In this document: in pieces, positions 22,917 through 31,205 of the stretch
Layout of the letters: each line of letters begins with the position of its first letter
How positions within the stretch are numbered: position 1 is the first letter of the stretch
NCBI RefSeq assembly: GCF_000429025.1
Contig: NZ_KE386835.1
Span: 124,001 to 188,000 of the forward strand
From: Actinospineispora spinosispora DSM 44797
GTDB taxonomy: Bacteria > Actinomycetota > Actinomycetes > Mycobacteriales > Pseudonocardiaceae
DNA: 64,000 nt
Direction of reading: 5' to 3'
Position numbers and translations under genes: made by a program
The notes under the pieces: generated by a model
The model's input: only the letters and a program-made list of their open reading frames with translations
Told to the model about the DNA's origin: nothing
Database searches by the model: none

Positions 22917-24935
22917 TTACCCCAGGCCGTGCTGCTTGCGGATGAGCTCGACGATCTTCTGCATGATCTCGGTCAGGGCGTAGTCCTTGGGAGTGAAGAC
23001 CGCGGCCACACCCCGTGCGTAGAGCTCGGGCTCGTCTTCCTTCGGGATGATGCCGCCGACGATCACCGGGATGTCGTCGGCGCCGGCGGCGCGCAACCCG
23101 TCGACGACCGCAGGGACCACCTCGAGGTGCGAGCCGGACAACACCGACAGCCCGACGACGTGCACGCCTTCCTGCACCGCCGCCGCGACGATCTGTGACG
23201 GGGTGAGGCGGATGCCCTGGTAGATGACCTCGAAGCCGGCGTCTCTCGCCCGGACCGCGACCTGCTCGGCGCCGTTGGAGTGGCCATCGAGGCCAGGCTT
23301 GCCGACCAGCATGCGCAGCCGGGTGCCCAGCTCCTCACCGGTGGCCTTGACCAGCGCACGCACGTCGGCCAACTCGCTCGCCGCCTCTCCACTCGCGCTG
23401 GCCGCACCGACACCGGTGGGCGCCCGGTACTCACCGAACACGCCGCGCAGCGCACCGGCCCACTCCCCCGTGGTCACGCCGGCCTTCGCGCAGGCCACCG
23501 TCACCTCCATGAGGTTGGCGTCGGTCTTCGCGGCGTCGCGCAGGTCGGTCAACGCCTGCTCGACGGCCGCGTTGTCCCGCTGCGCCCGCCAACGCTCGAT
23601 CGCGTCGATCGCGGCCTGCTCCACGGCGGGGTCGACCGTCTCGATCGCCTTGGCGCCCTCTGCCTGCAGCGGGCTCGGCTCCGTGGTGTCGAACTTGTTG
23701 ACACCGACCACGACGTACTCGCCGGACTCGATGAGCCGCCGCCGCTCGGCCAGCGACGACACCAGCTGGCCCTTCATGTAGCCCGACTCGACGGCCGCGA
23801 CCGAGCCACCCATGTCCTGGACGCGCTGAATCTCCTCGCGCGCACCGACCATGAGTTCGTCGACCTTGGCCTCGATGACCTTGCTGCCCTCGAAGATGTC
23901 CTCGTACTCGAGCAGGTCGGTCTCGAAGGCCAGCACCTGCTGCATCCGCAGCGCCCACTGCTGGTCCCACGGCCGGGGCAGCCCGAGCGCCTCGTTCCAG
24001 GCGGGCAGCTGCACCGAACGGGCGCGCGCGTCCTTCGACAACGTCACCGCGAGCATCTCCAGCACGATGCGCTGCACGTTGTTCTCCGGCTGCGCCTCGG
24101 TCAGCCCCAGCGAGTTGACCTGCACGCCGTAGCGGAACCGGCGCGCCTTCGGATCCTTGACGCCGTAGCGCTCCCTGGTGATCTCGTCCCACAGCGCGAC
24201 GAACGCGCGCAGCTTGCACATCTCCTCGACGAACCGCAGGCCCGCGTTGACGAAGAACGAGATGCGCGCGACGACCTTCTCGAACTGCTCCGGCGGAACC
24301 TGGCCCGAGTCGCGCACCGTGTCCAGGACCGCGATCGCGGTGGTCAGCGAGTAGGCGATCTCCTGCACCGGGGTCGCCCCGGCCTCCTGCAGGTGGTACG
24401 GGCAGATGTTGATCGGATTCCACCGGGGCACGTGCGTGACGGTCCAGGTGACCAGGTCGGTTGCGAGGCGAAGGCTGGGGTCGGGAGGGAAGGCGTAGGT
24501 CCCCCGGGACAGGTACTCCTTGACGATGTCGTTCTGCGTCGTGCCGGCGAGCTTGGCCCGCACCTGCGCCGGGTCCGCCCCCGCCTCGACCGCCTGCTCC
24601 TCGGCGACGGCGACGTAGAGGGCGAGCAGCCACATGGCCGGGGCGTTGATCGTCATCGAGGTGTTCGCATCGGCAAGCGGAATGCCGTCGAACAACGCGC
24701 GCATGTCACCGATGTGGCTGACCGGCACGCCGACCTTGCCGACCTCACCCTTGGCGAGCTCGTCGTCGGGGTCGTAGCCGGTCTGCGTCGGCAGATCGAA
24801 GGCGACCGAGAGCCCGGTCTGTCCTTTTGCCAGGTTGCGCCGGTAGAGCGCGTTCGACGCTGCCGCGGACGAGTGACCCGCGTAGGTCCGCATGACCCAC
24901 GGTCGATCGGACTCCCGGTCGTTCGGATAGGGCAC
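22917..24935 (-). CDS. meaA: B12-dependent acyl-CoA mutase, MeaA/ethylmalonyl-CoA mutase type
   Basis: 672-residue adenosylcobalamin mutase with substrate and cobalamin domains in one chain. Seen: N-terminal RPWVMRTYAGHSSA, FDLPTQTGYDPD, NPINICPYHLQEAG and the C-terminal B12 motif DGHSNGAEQ with SVLSGSH and GGIIPKED. In sequence character it fits MeaA, the ethylmalonyl-CoA mutase, better than methylmalonyl- or isobutyryl-CoA mutases, and ccr is in the same region. The GTG at 24935 is chosen because GGAGGT lies six bases upstream; the longer frame adds a Ser-rich non-conserved stretch. Product is methylsuccinyl-CoA if the assignment is right. MeaB (1-917) and the adenosyltransferase (30053) are probable helpers. 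Confidence 0.88.
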   Translation of the reverse strand: MPYPNDRESDRPWVMRTYAGHSSAAASNALYRRNLAKGQTGLSVAFDLPTQTGYDPDDELAKGEVGKVGVPVSHIGDMRALFDGIPLADANTSMTINAPAMWLLALYVAVAEEQAVEAGADPAQVRAKLAGTTQNDIVKEYLSRGTYAFPPDPSLRLATDLVTWTVTHVPRWNPINICPYHLQEAGATPVQEIAYSLTTAIAVLDTVRDSGQVPPEQFEKVVARISFFVNAGLRFVEEMCKLRAFVALWDEITRERYGVKDPKARRFRYGVQVNSLGLTEAQPENNVQRIVLEMLAVTLSKDARARSVQLPAWNEALGLPRPWDQQWALRMQQVLAFETDLLEYEDIFEGSKVIEAKVDELMVGAREEIQRVQDMGGSVAAVESGYMKGQLVSSLAERRRLIESGEYVVVGVNKFDTTEPSPLQAEGAKAIETVDPAVEQAAIDAIERWRAQRDNAAVEQALTDLRDAAKTDANLMEVTVACAKAGVTTGEWAGALRGVFGEYRAPTGVGAASASGEAASELADVRALVKATGEELGTRLRMLVGKPGLDGHSNGAEQVAVRARDAGFEVIYQGIRLTPSQIVAAAVQEGVHVVGLSVLSGSHLEVVPAVVDGLRAAGADDIPVIVGGIIPKEDEPELYARGVAAVFTPKDYALTEIMQKIVELIRKQHGLG

Positions 24936-25037
24936 CGGACTACCTCCGCTCGACGATGAACTGAGCCGATCGTACTGCCGGGTAGCCGGCTTGCATGCGT
25001 ACTCCTGCTCACAATCCCAAGCAGGCACTCGTTCGAG

Positions 25038-25853
25038 TCAGACGCGGTGGTACCGAGCGTCGAAGAAACAGAACAGACCGTAGCTGGCCAGACCGAGTGC
25101 CACGACCACCAGCAGGACCGAGCCGAAGGGCTGCGCGGCGAGGGTCTTGAGCGCCACGTCCATGCCCTGTGCCCTGGCCGGTTCCGACTTCAGCGCGGCG
25201 ACGTCGATCAACACCCCGATGATCATGATCGCCAGCGCCTTGGCGACCGCGCCGAACTGGCCGAGCCGTTCCGCGAGCACACTGACCAGCGCGGGCGCAC
25301 CGATCAGGTCGACGTCCTCCAGGAACGCCTTCTGCCAGCCCCGGAACGCCATGAACCCACCGGTGACGACCACTCCGACGCCGATCGCGGCGAGCAACCA
25401 CCGCCCACCGGGAGCCTGCAGCAGCCATGCCGAGCCGCTCTGACCGCCGTTGCCGGGCGGTTCACCGCCAGCGACCCTCGCGGTCAGCCCGGTCAGTACC
25501 GCGAAGACCACGACCTGCCCGGCGGAGAACAGCCGCTTCTGCCTGCGCTGACTCTCATCGGTCAGGTAGCGGAAGCCGCTCAGCGCCTCACGGAGCCGCC
25601 AGATGACGACGGCCGCGAACCCGGCGGTCACCGCCCAGAGCAGCAGGCGCCCGAACGGCTCACCGGCGATCGTCTGCAGCGCACCGCCCTGGTCCGCCCG
25701 TTCGGCGTCGCCGAAGGCCACCCGTATCGCCAGGTACGCCACCAGCAGGTGGATGAGCCCGTTGGCGACCAGCCCGGCCCGGGCTCCCAGCCGCATGGGC
25801 TGACTGCCTGCCAGCCGTTCGGCCGACTCGGCCGCGTCCTCGGCGGCGTTCAC
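25038..25853 (-). CDS. DUF1206 integral membrane protein
   Basis: 271 residues with about six membrane segments arranged as three related two-helix units: GLVANGLIHLLVAYLAIRVA and the following pair, then AGQVVVFAVLTGLTAR, then AKALAIMIIGVLIDVA and FGSVLLVVVALGLASYGLFC. This pattern of G-x-x-(Y/I)-x-x-x-G helix pairs is the DUF1206 signature. Function unknown. The GTG start at 25853 is first in frame with a charged cytosolic N-tail (MNAAEDAAESAERL). It lies 102 bases upstream of the mutase gene on the same strand; no functional link is evident. Confidence 0.85.
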   Translation of the reverse strand: MNAAEDAAESAERLAGSQPMRLGARAGLVANGLIHLLVAYLAIRVAFGDAERADQGGALQTIAGEPFGRLLLWAVTAGFAAVVIWRLREALSGFRYLTDESQRRQKRLFSAGQVVVFAVLTGLTARVAGGEPPGNGGQSGSAWLLQAPGGRWLLAAIGVGVVVTGGFMAFRGWQKAFLEDVDLIGAPALVSVLAERLGQFGAVAKALAIMIIGVLIDVAALKSEPARAQGMDVALKTLAAQPFGSVLLVVVALGLASYGLFCFFDARYHRV

Positions 25854-25925
25854 CCGCGCCCGCCGGTCGTCAGCCAGTCGGGACCCTCAGCGCCCCGACT
25901 CGCCGCTGTGACCGCCGCCCGCTCC

Positions 25926-25991
25926 GCGAGTCGGGCGCGTGAGCACGGCGAGTCGGGCACCTCGGCACCGCGAGTCGGGAGTGTCAGCACC
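25926..25991. repeat. Three tandem 22-bp repeats, GCGAGTCGGG family
   Basis: GCGAGTCGGG begins at 25926, 25948 and 25970, an exact 22-base period; each unit ends in GCAC(G/C). A partial and an inverted copy (CCCGACTCGC-like) lie just upstream at about 25880-25905. The same unit and period recur at 28795. Confidence 0.75.
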
Positions 25992-26010
25992 AGCTCACGC
26001 TCTCATCCGG

Positions 26011-27279
26011 TCAGCGGTCGGGCTCCGAGGTCACCCTGGACACGTCGGCGCCCAGCTCACGCAGGTTCTCGACGAAACGAGGGTAGCCGCGATCGATGTG
26101 CTCGACGTCCCAGACCTCGCTGCTGCCGTCGGCGCACAGACCCGCGAGCACGAGACCCGCACCGGCCCGGATGTCCGAGGCCCACACAGGAGCCGAGGAC
26201 AGCCGTTCGACACCGCGCACGACCGCGTGATGACCGTCGGTCCGCGCATCCGCACCGAGCCGGATCATCTCGTCGACGAACCGGAAACGGGCCTCGAACA
26301 CGTTCTCGGTGATCATCGAGGTGCCTTCGGCGACCGCGGACAGCGCGATCGCCATGGGCTGCAGATCGGTGGCGAAGCCGGGGTAGGGCAGCGTCACGAA
26401 GTCGACCGCGCGCGGCCGCTCGGCCATCGCCACGGTGAACGAGTCGTCCGTCGTGGAGGTGTCCGCGCCGGCGGTGCGCAGCTTGTCCAGCACCAGTTCG
26501 AGGTGGTGTGGGTCGACGCCGTGCACGGTGACCTCACCCCGGGTCATCGCCGCCGCGAACGCCCAGGTCGCACCGACGATCCGATCACCGATCACCCGGT
26601 GCTGAGTGGGCTGGAGGCTGGTCACGCCGTGCACGGTGAGCGTCGAGCTGCCGCTGCCCTCGATCTTGGCGCCCATCTGCTGCAGCATCCTGCACAGGTC
26701 GACGATCTCCGGCTCGCGCGCCGCATTATCGATGACCGTCGTCCCCTCGGCCAGCACGGCGGCCATCAGGATGTTCTCGGTCGCGCCCATGCTCGGGAAG
26801 TCCAGCCAGATCTGGGCGCCCTTGAGGTCCTCGGCGTGCGCGACGACCTTGCCGTGACTGATCTCGGTGTGCGCGCCCAGCTTGCGCAGCCCGTTCGCGT
26901 GCATGTCCAGCGGCCGCGAACCGATCGCGTCACCACCGGGCAGCGGAACCACCGCGCGCCGGCACCGCGCCACCAGCGGACCCAGCACACACACCGAGGC
27001 GCGCAGTTTGGACACCGAGCGGTAGTCGGCGGCCTCGTTCGGCTGCGCCGGAGCGGTGATCTCCACGGTGGCGCCGTCGATCCGGACCTCGCAGCCCAGA
27101 CTGCGCAGGACGTCTGCCATCAGGGGGACATCGAGGATCTCCGGACAGTTGGTCAACGTCGTGGTGCCCTCGGCGAGCAGTGCCGCCGCCATCAACTTGA
27201 GCACGCTGTTCTTGGCGCCGACGACCTGGATCTCTCCGGTCAGCCGCGCGCCACCATTCACCCGGAAGTGCTCTGCCAC
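26011..27279 (-). CDS. murA: UDP-N-acetylglucosamine 1-carboxyvinyltransferase
   Basis: First committed step of peptidoglycan synthesis: transfers enolpyruvate from PEP to UDP-GlcNAc in the cytosol. Seen: 422 residues; VVGAKNSVLKLMAAALLAEG with the conserved Lys-Asn pair, and LPGGDAIGSRPLDMH. In most bacteria the loop residue is Cys (position 115 in E. coli) and is alkylated by fosfomycin; here it is Asp117, the same as in M. tuberculosis, so intrinsic fosfomycin resistance of the enzyme is expected. The start at 27279 lies inside the 3' end of the upstream TetR gene (22-base overlap), so the two are probably transcribed together. Confidence 0.96.
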   Translation of the reverse strand: MAEHFRVNGGARLTGEIQVVGAKNSVLKLMAAALLAEGTTTLTNCPEILDVPLMADVLRSLGCEVRIDGATVEITAPAQPNEAADYRSVSKLRASVCVLGPLVARCRRAVVPLPGGDAIGSRPLDMHANGLRKLGAHTEISHGKVVAHAEDLKGAQIWLDFPSMGATENILMAAVLAEGTTVIDNAAREPEIVDLCRMLQQMGAKIEGSGSSTLTVHGVTSLQPTQHRVIGDRIVGATWAFAAAMTRGEVTVHGVDPHHLELVLDKLRTAGADTSTTDDSFTVAMAERPRAVDFVTLPYPGFATDLQPMAIALSAVAEGTSMITENVFEARFRFVDEMIRLGADARTDGHHAVVRGVERLSSAPVWASDIRAGAGLVLAGLCADGSSEVWDVEHIDRGYPRFVENLRELGADVSRVTSEPDR

Positions 27280-27923
27280 TCGTGCACGCTAGCGGTTGTC
27301 CCGTCCTCAGGGATGCGCGGCCTCCCTGAGACGAGCGCATCCCAGCCCGCCATCGCGGCATCCGCGACGACGAGCAGCTCCTCGCGCGTCGCACCGTCCC
27401 TGGCCTGCAACGACATCCCGTAGATGACCGTGCTGAAGTACGAGGCCAGCGCGACGGTGTCGGTGTGCGGCGCCAGTTCACCGTCGGCGACGCCCTTGTC
27501 GAGCCGCGCGCGTAGCTCAGCGGTACTCCCCTGGCGCTGTTCGGTGAGGAAATCCCGGACCGCGACCGTCTTGGACGTGTACGTCGTCGCGGCCAGCACC
27601 ACCATGCAGCCGGTGGGCCTACCTGGGCCCGTGTACGCGGCCGCCGCGTCCCGCAGAAGCCCGGCGATCGCCTCTCGCGCGGTGGACGCGGTCAGCGCTC
27701 CGTACACCGAGATGCCTTCGGTCTTGTTGTACAGCTCGACCGCCTCCCGGAACAACGCCTCCTTGCAGCCGAAGGCCGAGTACAGACTCGGAGCGTTGAT
27801 ACCCATGGCCGTGGTCAGCTCGGTCAGCGAGGCGCCCTCGTACCCGTGCTCCCAGAAGACCTCCATGGCGCGGAGCAGCACCTGCTCCCGGTCGAACCCG
27901 CGAGGCCGCCCACGCTCGGCCAT
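27258..27923 (-). CDS. TetR/AcrR family transcriptional regulator
   Basis: 221 residues. Seen: GRPRGFDREQVLLRAMEVFW, helix-turn-helix ASLTELTTAMGINAPSLYSAFG, KEALFREAVELY, typical of the TetR group that controls adjacent oxidoreductases. ATG 27923 (MAERGRPRGF) is preferred; a GTG nine bases upstream is possible. It is divergent from an SDR gene at 28030 and its 3' end overlaps the murA start. An inverted repeat TTTCTGTA/TACAGAAA flanks the divergent promoter region. The SDR is the likely target; an effect on murA through the shared transcript is possible. Confidence 0.9.
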   Translation of the reverse strand: MAERGRPRGFDREQVLLRAMEVFWEHGYEGASLTELTTAMGINAPSLYSAFGCKEALFREAVELYNKTEGISVYGALTASTAREAIAGLLRDAAAAYTGPGRPTGCMVVLAATTYTSKTVAVRDFLTEQRQGSTAELRARLDKGVADGELAPHTDTVALASYFSTVIYGMSLQARDGATREELLVVADAAMAGWDALVSGRPRIPEDGTTASVHEWQSTSG

Positions 27924-27936
27924 CGCCGCCACCGCC

Positions 27937-28016
27937 TTTCTGTATCGAACCCTAAAAATACTCCTTGACAGCGCCGGGCGTCGAGCCGCAGACTTTTGAA
28001 GTCATCACTACAGAAA
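27937..28016. promoter_or_regulatory. Divergent promoter region bounded by inverted TTTCTGTA/TACAGAAA
   Basis: TTTCTGTA (27937-27944) and its exact complement TACAGAAA (28009-28016) lie just upstream of the TetR and SDR start codons, facing each other across 64 bases. The position suits a pair of half-sites or two copies of one operator for the TetR protein. Confidence 0.45.
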
Positions 28017-28029
28017 TGGAGTCGCGGAC

Positions 28030-28770
28030 ATGGCAGAACTGACGGGCAAGGTTGCACTGGTCACCGGGGGCAGCAGGGGCATGGGTGCGGCGATCGCCAT
28101 CCGGCTCGCGCACGACGGTGCGTCGGTCGCGGTGACCTACCGCAACGGCAAGGAGAAGGCGGAGGCCGTCGTCGAGCGGATCGTCGCCGAGGGTGGCACC
28201 GCGATCGCCATCCACGCCGACAACGCCGACCCCGACGCGGCGGCCGAGGCGGTCGAACGCACCGTGCGCGAGCTGGGCAGGCTGGACATCCTGGTCAACA
28301 ACGCCGGCATCTGGGTCGCCGGGCCGATCGAGGAGATGACCACACAGCAGCGGGACGAAATCCTCGCGGTCAACCTGACCTCGGTGTTCAGCGCGAGCCA
28401 GGCGGCGAGCAGGCACCTCGGCGAGGGCGGCCGGATCATCAGCATCGGCAGCAACCTCGCGAGCCGGGTGCCCGGCCCCGGCCTGACGCTCTACGCGATG
28501 ACCAAGTCGGCCCTCGACGGCCTGACCAAGGCCCTGGCCAGGGAGCTCGGCCCCCGGGGCATCACCGCGAACGTCGTGCACCCCGGCTCGACCGACACCG
28601 ACATGAACCCCGCCGACGGTCCGCACGCCGACTTCCAGCGCCAGCTCTCGGCTCTGGGCCGCTACGGCACGGCCGAGGACATCGCGGCGACGGTCGCCCA
28701 CCTGGCCGGCCCCGGCGGCCGCTCGATCACCGGAGCCGCCCTGCTGATCGACAGCGGCACCAACGCCTAA
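28030..28770 (+). CDS. SDR family NAD(P)-dependent oxidoreductase
   Basis: 246-residue classical short-chain dehydrogenase. Seen: cofactor motif VTGGSRGMGAAIA near residue 12, DILVNNAGIWV, catalytic Ser in SIGSNLAS, and Tyr-x-x-x-Lys in YAMTKSAL, then PGSTDTDMN. The VTYRNGKEKAE segment after beta-2 suggests NADP preference. ATG 28030 follows TACAGAAATGGAG. Substrate unknown; control by the divergent TetR is likely. Confidence 0.92.
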   Translation: MAELTGKVALVTGGSRGMGAAIAIRLAHDGASVAVTYRNGKEKAEAVVERIVAEGGTAIAIHADNADPDAAAEAVERTVRELGRLDILVNNAGIWVAGPIEEMTTQQRDEILAVNLTSVFSASQAASRHLGEGGRIISIGSNLASRVPGPGLTLYAMTKSALDGLTKALARELGPRGITANVVHPGSTDTDMNPADGPHADFQRQLSALGRYGTAEDIAATVAHLAGPGGRSITGAALLIDSGTNA

Positions 28771-28794
28771 CCACCCCACTCGTACGGCAAAGCC

Positions 28795-28838
28795 GCGAGT
28801 CGGGGTTTTTGTCAGGGCGAGTCGGGGTTCTTGTCAGC
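28795..28838. repeat. Two tandem 22-bp repeats, GCGAGTCGGG family
   Basis: Units GCGAGTCGGGGTTTTTGTCA.. (28795) and GCGAGTCGGGGTTCTTGTCA.. (28817) differ at two positions. They share the first ten bases, the TGTCAG end and the 22-base period with the 25926 array about 2.8 kb away. Confidence 0.75.
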
Positions 28839-28864
28839 GATATGACTGCCTGGGGTGGGAACTG

Positions 28865-30043
28865 ATGTCTGTCGTCGTGCTTGCGCTGATGGTGTGCGTG
28901 TTCAGTGTGACCACCGGGGAGTTCGTGATCGCCGGGATCCTGCCGGACATCGCGGGCGACCTGGCGGTGTCGATCCCCGCCGCGGGGCTGCTGGTCACCG
29001 CGTACGCGATCGGCATGGTGGTCGGCGGTCCGGTACTCACCGCGCTGACCAGCCGGTTCACCCGGAAGCCGTTCATCGCGGTCCTCATGGTGGTCGTCGT
29101 TCTGGGAAACATCGCGTCGATGCTGGCGCCCTCCTACGCCGTGCTCCTGGTGGCGCGGGTGGTCAGCTCGTTCGTGGTGGCGACGTTCTTCGCCAACGCG
29201 GTGGTCATCGCCGCGTCGACGGCCCCGGCAGGCAAGCAGGCCTCGACCGTGGCGAAGCTGGCGCTCGGGATGAATTTGGCGACGATCCTCGGCGCGCCGA
29301 TCGGCACCGTCCTCGGCCACGAGTTCGGCTGGCGATCGACGTTCCTGGCCATCGCGGTGTGCGCGGCCGCCGGCCTGGTGCTGATCGTGTGGCTCGTGCC
29401 GACCGGCGCGCGCCCCGAAGTCGCCTCCGCGGTGACCGAGCTGCGGGTCTTCGGGCGGCGTGAGGTCCAGCTGGCGATCCTCATGACGGCGGTCGGCAAT
29501 GCCGGCCTACTCGTCGTGTTCACCTACTTCGCGCCGCTGCTGGTCGAGGTGAGCGGGTTCGCGTCGCGCTCCGTCGCGCCGTTGCTGCTGGTCTACGGCG
29601 TGGGTGCGACCGTCGGCAACCTCGCGGGTGGCTGGTTGTCGGACCGCGCTCTGATGCCGTCCCTCGTCGCGCTGCTGAGCCTGCTCGTGGTGTCGTTGCT
29701 GGTCCTGTGGCTGGTCAGTACCAACCCCGCCGCCACCGCGGTCATGATCTTCGTGGTCGGGGCGGTCGGATTCTCGGTCGTCCCCGGGATGCAGACCCGG
29801 GTCATGGCGACGGCGAGCACGGCGCCCACGCTCGCCATCGCGGTCAATGCGTCGGCGTTCCAGCTCGCGGCCGCGTTCGCCGCCTGGCTCGGCGGGCGCG
29901 TCCTGGACAGCGGGTTCGGCCTGCGCTCGCTCTCTCTGGTCGGCGCGGCGGTCACCGTCGCCGGGATCGCGGTGACCGCTGCGTCCTGGCTGCGCGACCG
30001 GCGAGCCACGCAGGCCACAGCGGGTTCGGCGGCCGGCCTCTAA
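28865..30043 (+). CDS. MFS transporter (DHA1-type efflux)
   Basis: 392 residues with twelve predicted membrane helices. Seen: VTTGEFVIAGILPDIAGDL in helix 1, the loop-2/3 region TSRFTRKPFIA, and AKLALGMNLATILGAPIGT in helix 5, an arrangement typical of proton-driven drug or arabinose-type efflux pumps (Cmx/AraJ-like). A long cytosolic loop after helix 6 (PTGARPEVAS) is normal. Start ATG 28865 follows GGGGTGGG. The substrate is not predictable. It is preceded by the 22-bp repeats and followed 9 bases later by the adenosyltransferase gene; co-transcription is possible though functions look unrelated. Confidence 0.88.
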   Translation: MSVVVLALMVCVFSVTTGEFVIAGILPDIAGDLAVSIPAAGLLVTAYAIGMVVGGPVLTALTSRFTRKPFIAVLMVVVVLGNIASMLAPSYAVLLVARVVSSFVVATFFANAVVIAASTAPAGKQASTVAKLALGMNLATILGAPIGTVLGHEFGWRSTFLAIAVCAAAGLVLIVWLVPTGARPEVASAVTELRVFGRREVQLAILMTAVGNAGLLVVFTYFAPLLVEVSGFASRSVAPLLLVYGVGATVGNLAGGWLSDRALMPSLVALLSLLVVSLLVLWLVSTNPAATAVMIFVVGAVGFSVVPGMQTRVMATASTAPTLAIAVNASAFQLAAAFAAWLGGRVLDSGFGLRSLSLVGAAVTVAGIAVTAASWLRDRRATQATAGSAAGL

Positions 30044-30052
30044 GCTGCGGGT

Positions 30053-30640
30053 ATGGCAGTGCACCTGACGCGGATTTACACCAGGACCGGGGACGCCGGC
30101 ACCACCGGACTCGGCGACTTCTCCAGGGTCAGCAAGACCGACGTCCGGCTCGGGGCGTACGCCGACGTGGACGAGTGCAACGCCACGATCGGCGTCGTGC
30201 TGGCCACCACCGCCCCCGAGGCGGACGTCGTCGAGACGCTGCGCAAGGTGCAGAACGACCTGTTCGATGTCGGCGCCGACCTGTGTACGCCGATCGTCGA
30301 GAACCCGGAGTACCCGCCGCTGCGGGTGACCGAGGTCTACATCGAATGGCTCGAGAAGGCGTGCGACGAGTACAACTCCCGGCTACCCAAGCTCGACTCG
30401 TTCATCCTGCCCGGCGGCACGCCCGCAGCGGCCCAGCTGCACGTGGCCAGGACGGTCACCCGGCGCGCCGAGCGCACGGTGTGGGCGCTGCTGGAGCAGG
30501 ACCCGGACCGCACCAACCCGCTGACCGCGAAGTACCTGAACCGCCTGTCCGACCTGCTGTTCATCCTGTGCCGCGTGGCGAACCCCGACGGCGACATCCT
30601 GTGGAAGCCCGGCGGCGGCGCCAAGCAGGACAACGAGTAG
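30053..30640 (+). CDS. Cob(I)alamin adenosyltransferase, PduO type
   Basis: 195 residues. Makes adenosylcobalamin from ATP and cob(I)alamin. Seen: ATP-binding N-terminus TRIYTRTGDAGTTGLGDFSRVSKTD, the DSFILPGGTPAAAQLH helix, and the conserved RRAERTVWAL motif with the catalytic Arg. Trimeric and cytosolic in the family. It provides the cofactor for the mutase at 22917-24935 and may hand it over with MeaB. ATG 30053 is the natural start. The transcript ends at the palindrome after 30660. Confidence 0.94.
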   Translation: MAVHLTRIYTRTGDAGTTGLGDFSRVSKTDVRLGAYADVDECNATIGVVLATTAPEADVVETLRKVQNDLFDVGADLCTPIVENPEYPPLRVTEVYIEWLEKACDEYNSRLPKLDSFILPGGTPAAAQLHVARTVTRRAERTVWALLEQDPDRTNPLTAKYLNRLSDLLFILCRVANPDGDILWKPGGGAKQDNE

Positions 30641-30662
30641 CCCGAAGCTTCCCGAGCGCCTT

Positions 30663-30724
30663 TGCACATCTTCGTGCTGCGTCGCACATGTCCGGACGTG
30701 TGCGACGCAGCACGACGGTGTGCA
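30663..30724. terminator. Long near-perfect hairpin between convergent genes
   Basis: TCGTGCTGCGTCGCACATGTCCG pairs with its complement around TCCGGA (30672-30715) with one mismatch; a second outer stem TGCACA/TGTGCA extends it to 30663-30724. It lies between the converging adenosyltransferase and DUF2550 stops. Confidence 0.8.
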
Positions 30725-30738
30725 CAGTGCGGGCTGGC

Positions 30739-31182
30739 TCAGGAGGCCTGGCGGAAGGAGTAGCGGCCTGGGGGTGTTGCCTCCAGCCAGGCCAGGAAAC
30801 CGGTGAGGACGTCGGGGGTCATGGCCAGCTCGACCGTGTGCTGGCCGTCCCTACATCGCAGGACCGTGGAGTCGGCGGGAACCACGTACTCCTCGGTCGG
30901 ACCGGGCTTGCGGCGGTCGACGATCTCCAGCTCTCGCCTGCTCAGCACCATGTTGGCGCGACGGCCGAGGCTGATCACCCGGAACCAGACGAACTCGTCG
31001 CCCTTGTACCGGGCGACGCCCAGATTCCAGTTCCGGGTGGAATCCGGCGCGGCGGCGCGGACCCGGCGCAACGCCACGTCCACTCCGCCGATCCTGATCA
31101 GCCGCAGCCTGCGTACCGCCAGCCAGCCGATCAACAATGCCCCGAGCAGCAGGACGACACCGAGAATCTCTGCCATCCCCAT
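30739..31182 (-). CDS. DUF2550 membrane-anchored protein
   Basis: 147 residues: one N-terminal membrane helix (ILGVVLLLGALLIGWLAVRR) followed by a soluble domain with WNLGVARYKGDEFVWFRV, LSRRELEIVDRR and GFLAWLEATPPG. DUF2550 proteins occur directly after atpC in actinobacteria (established gene order). Function unknown; the position suggests a role tied to the membrane or ATP synthase. It lies 23 bases after the atpC stop, so it may be the last gene of the atp transcript. An ATG six bases downstream (31176) is an alternative start. Confidence 0.88.
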   Translation of the reverse strand: MGMAEILGVVLLLGALLIGWLAVRRLRLIRIGGVDVALRRVRAAAPDSTRNWNLGVARYKGDEFVWFRVISLGRRANMVLSRRELEIVDRRKPGPTEEYVVPADSTVLRCRDGQHTVELAMTPDVLTGFLAWLEATPPGRYSFRQAS

Positions 31183-31205
31183 CGCCGTCCCGCCGCTCTC
31201 TGGAG

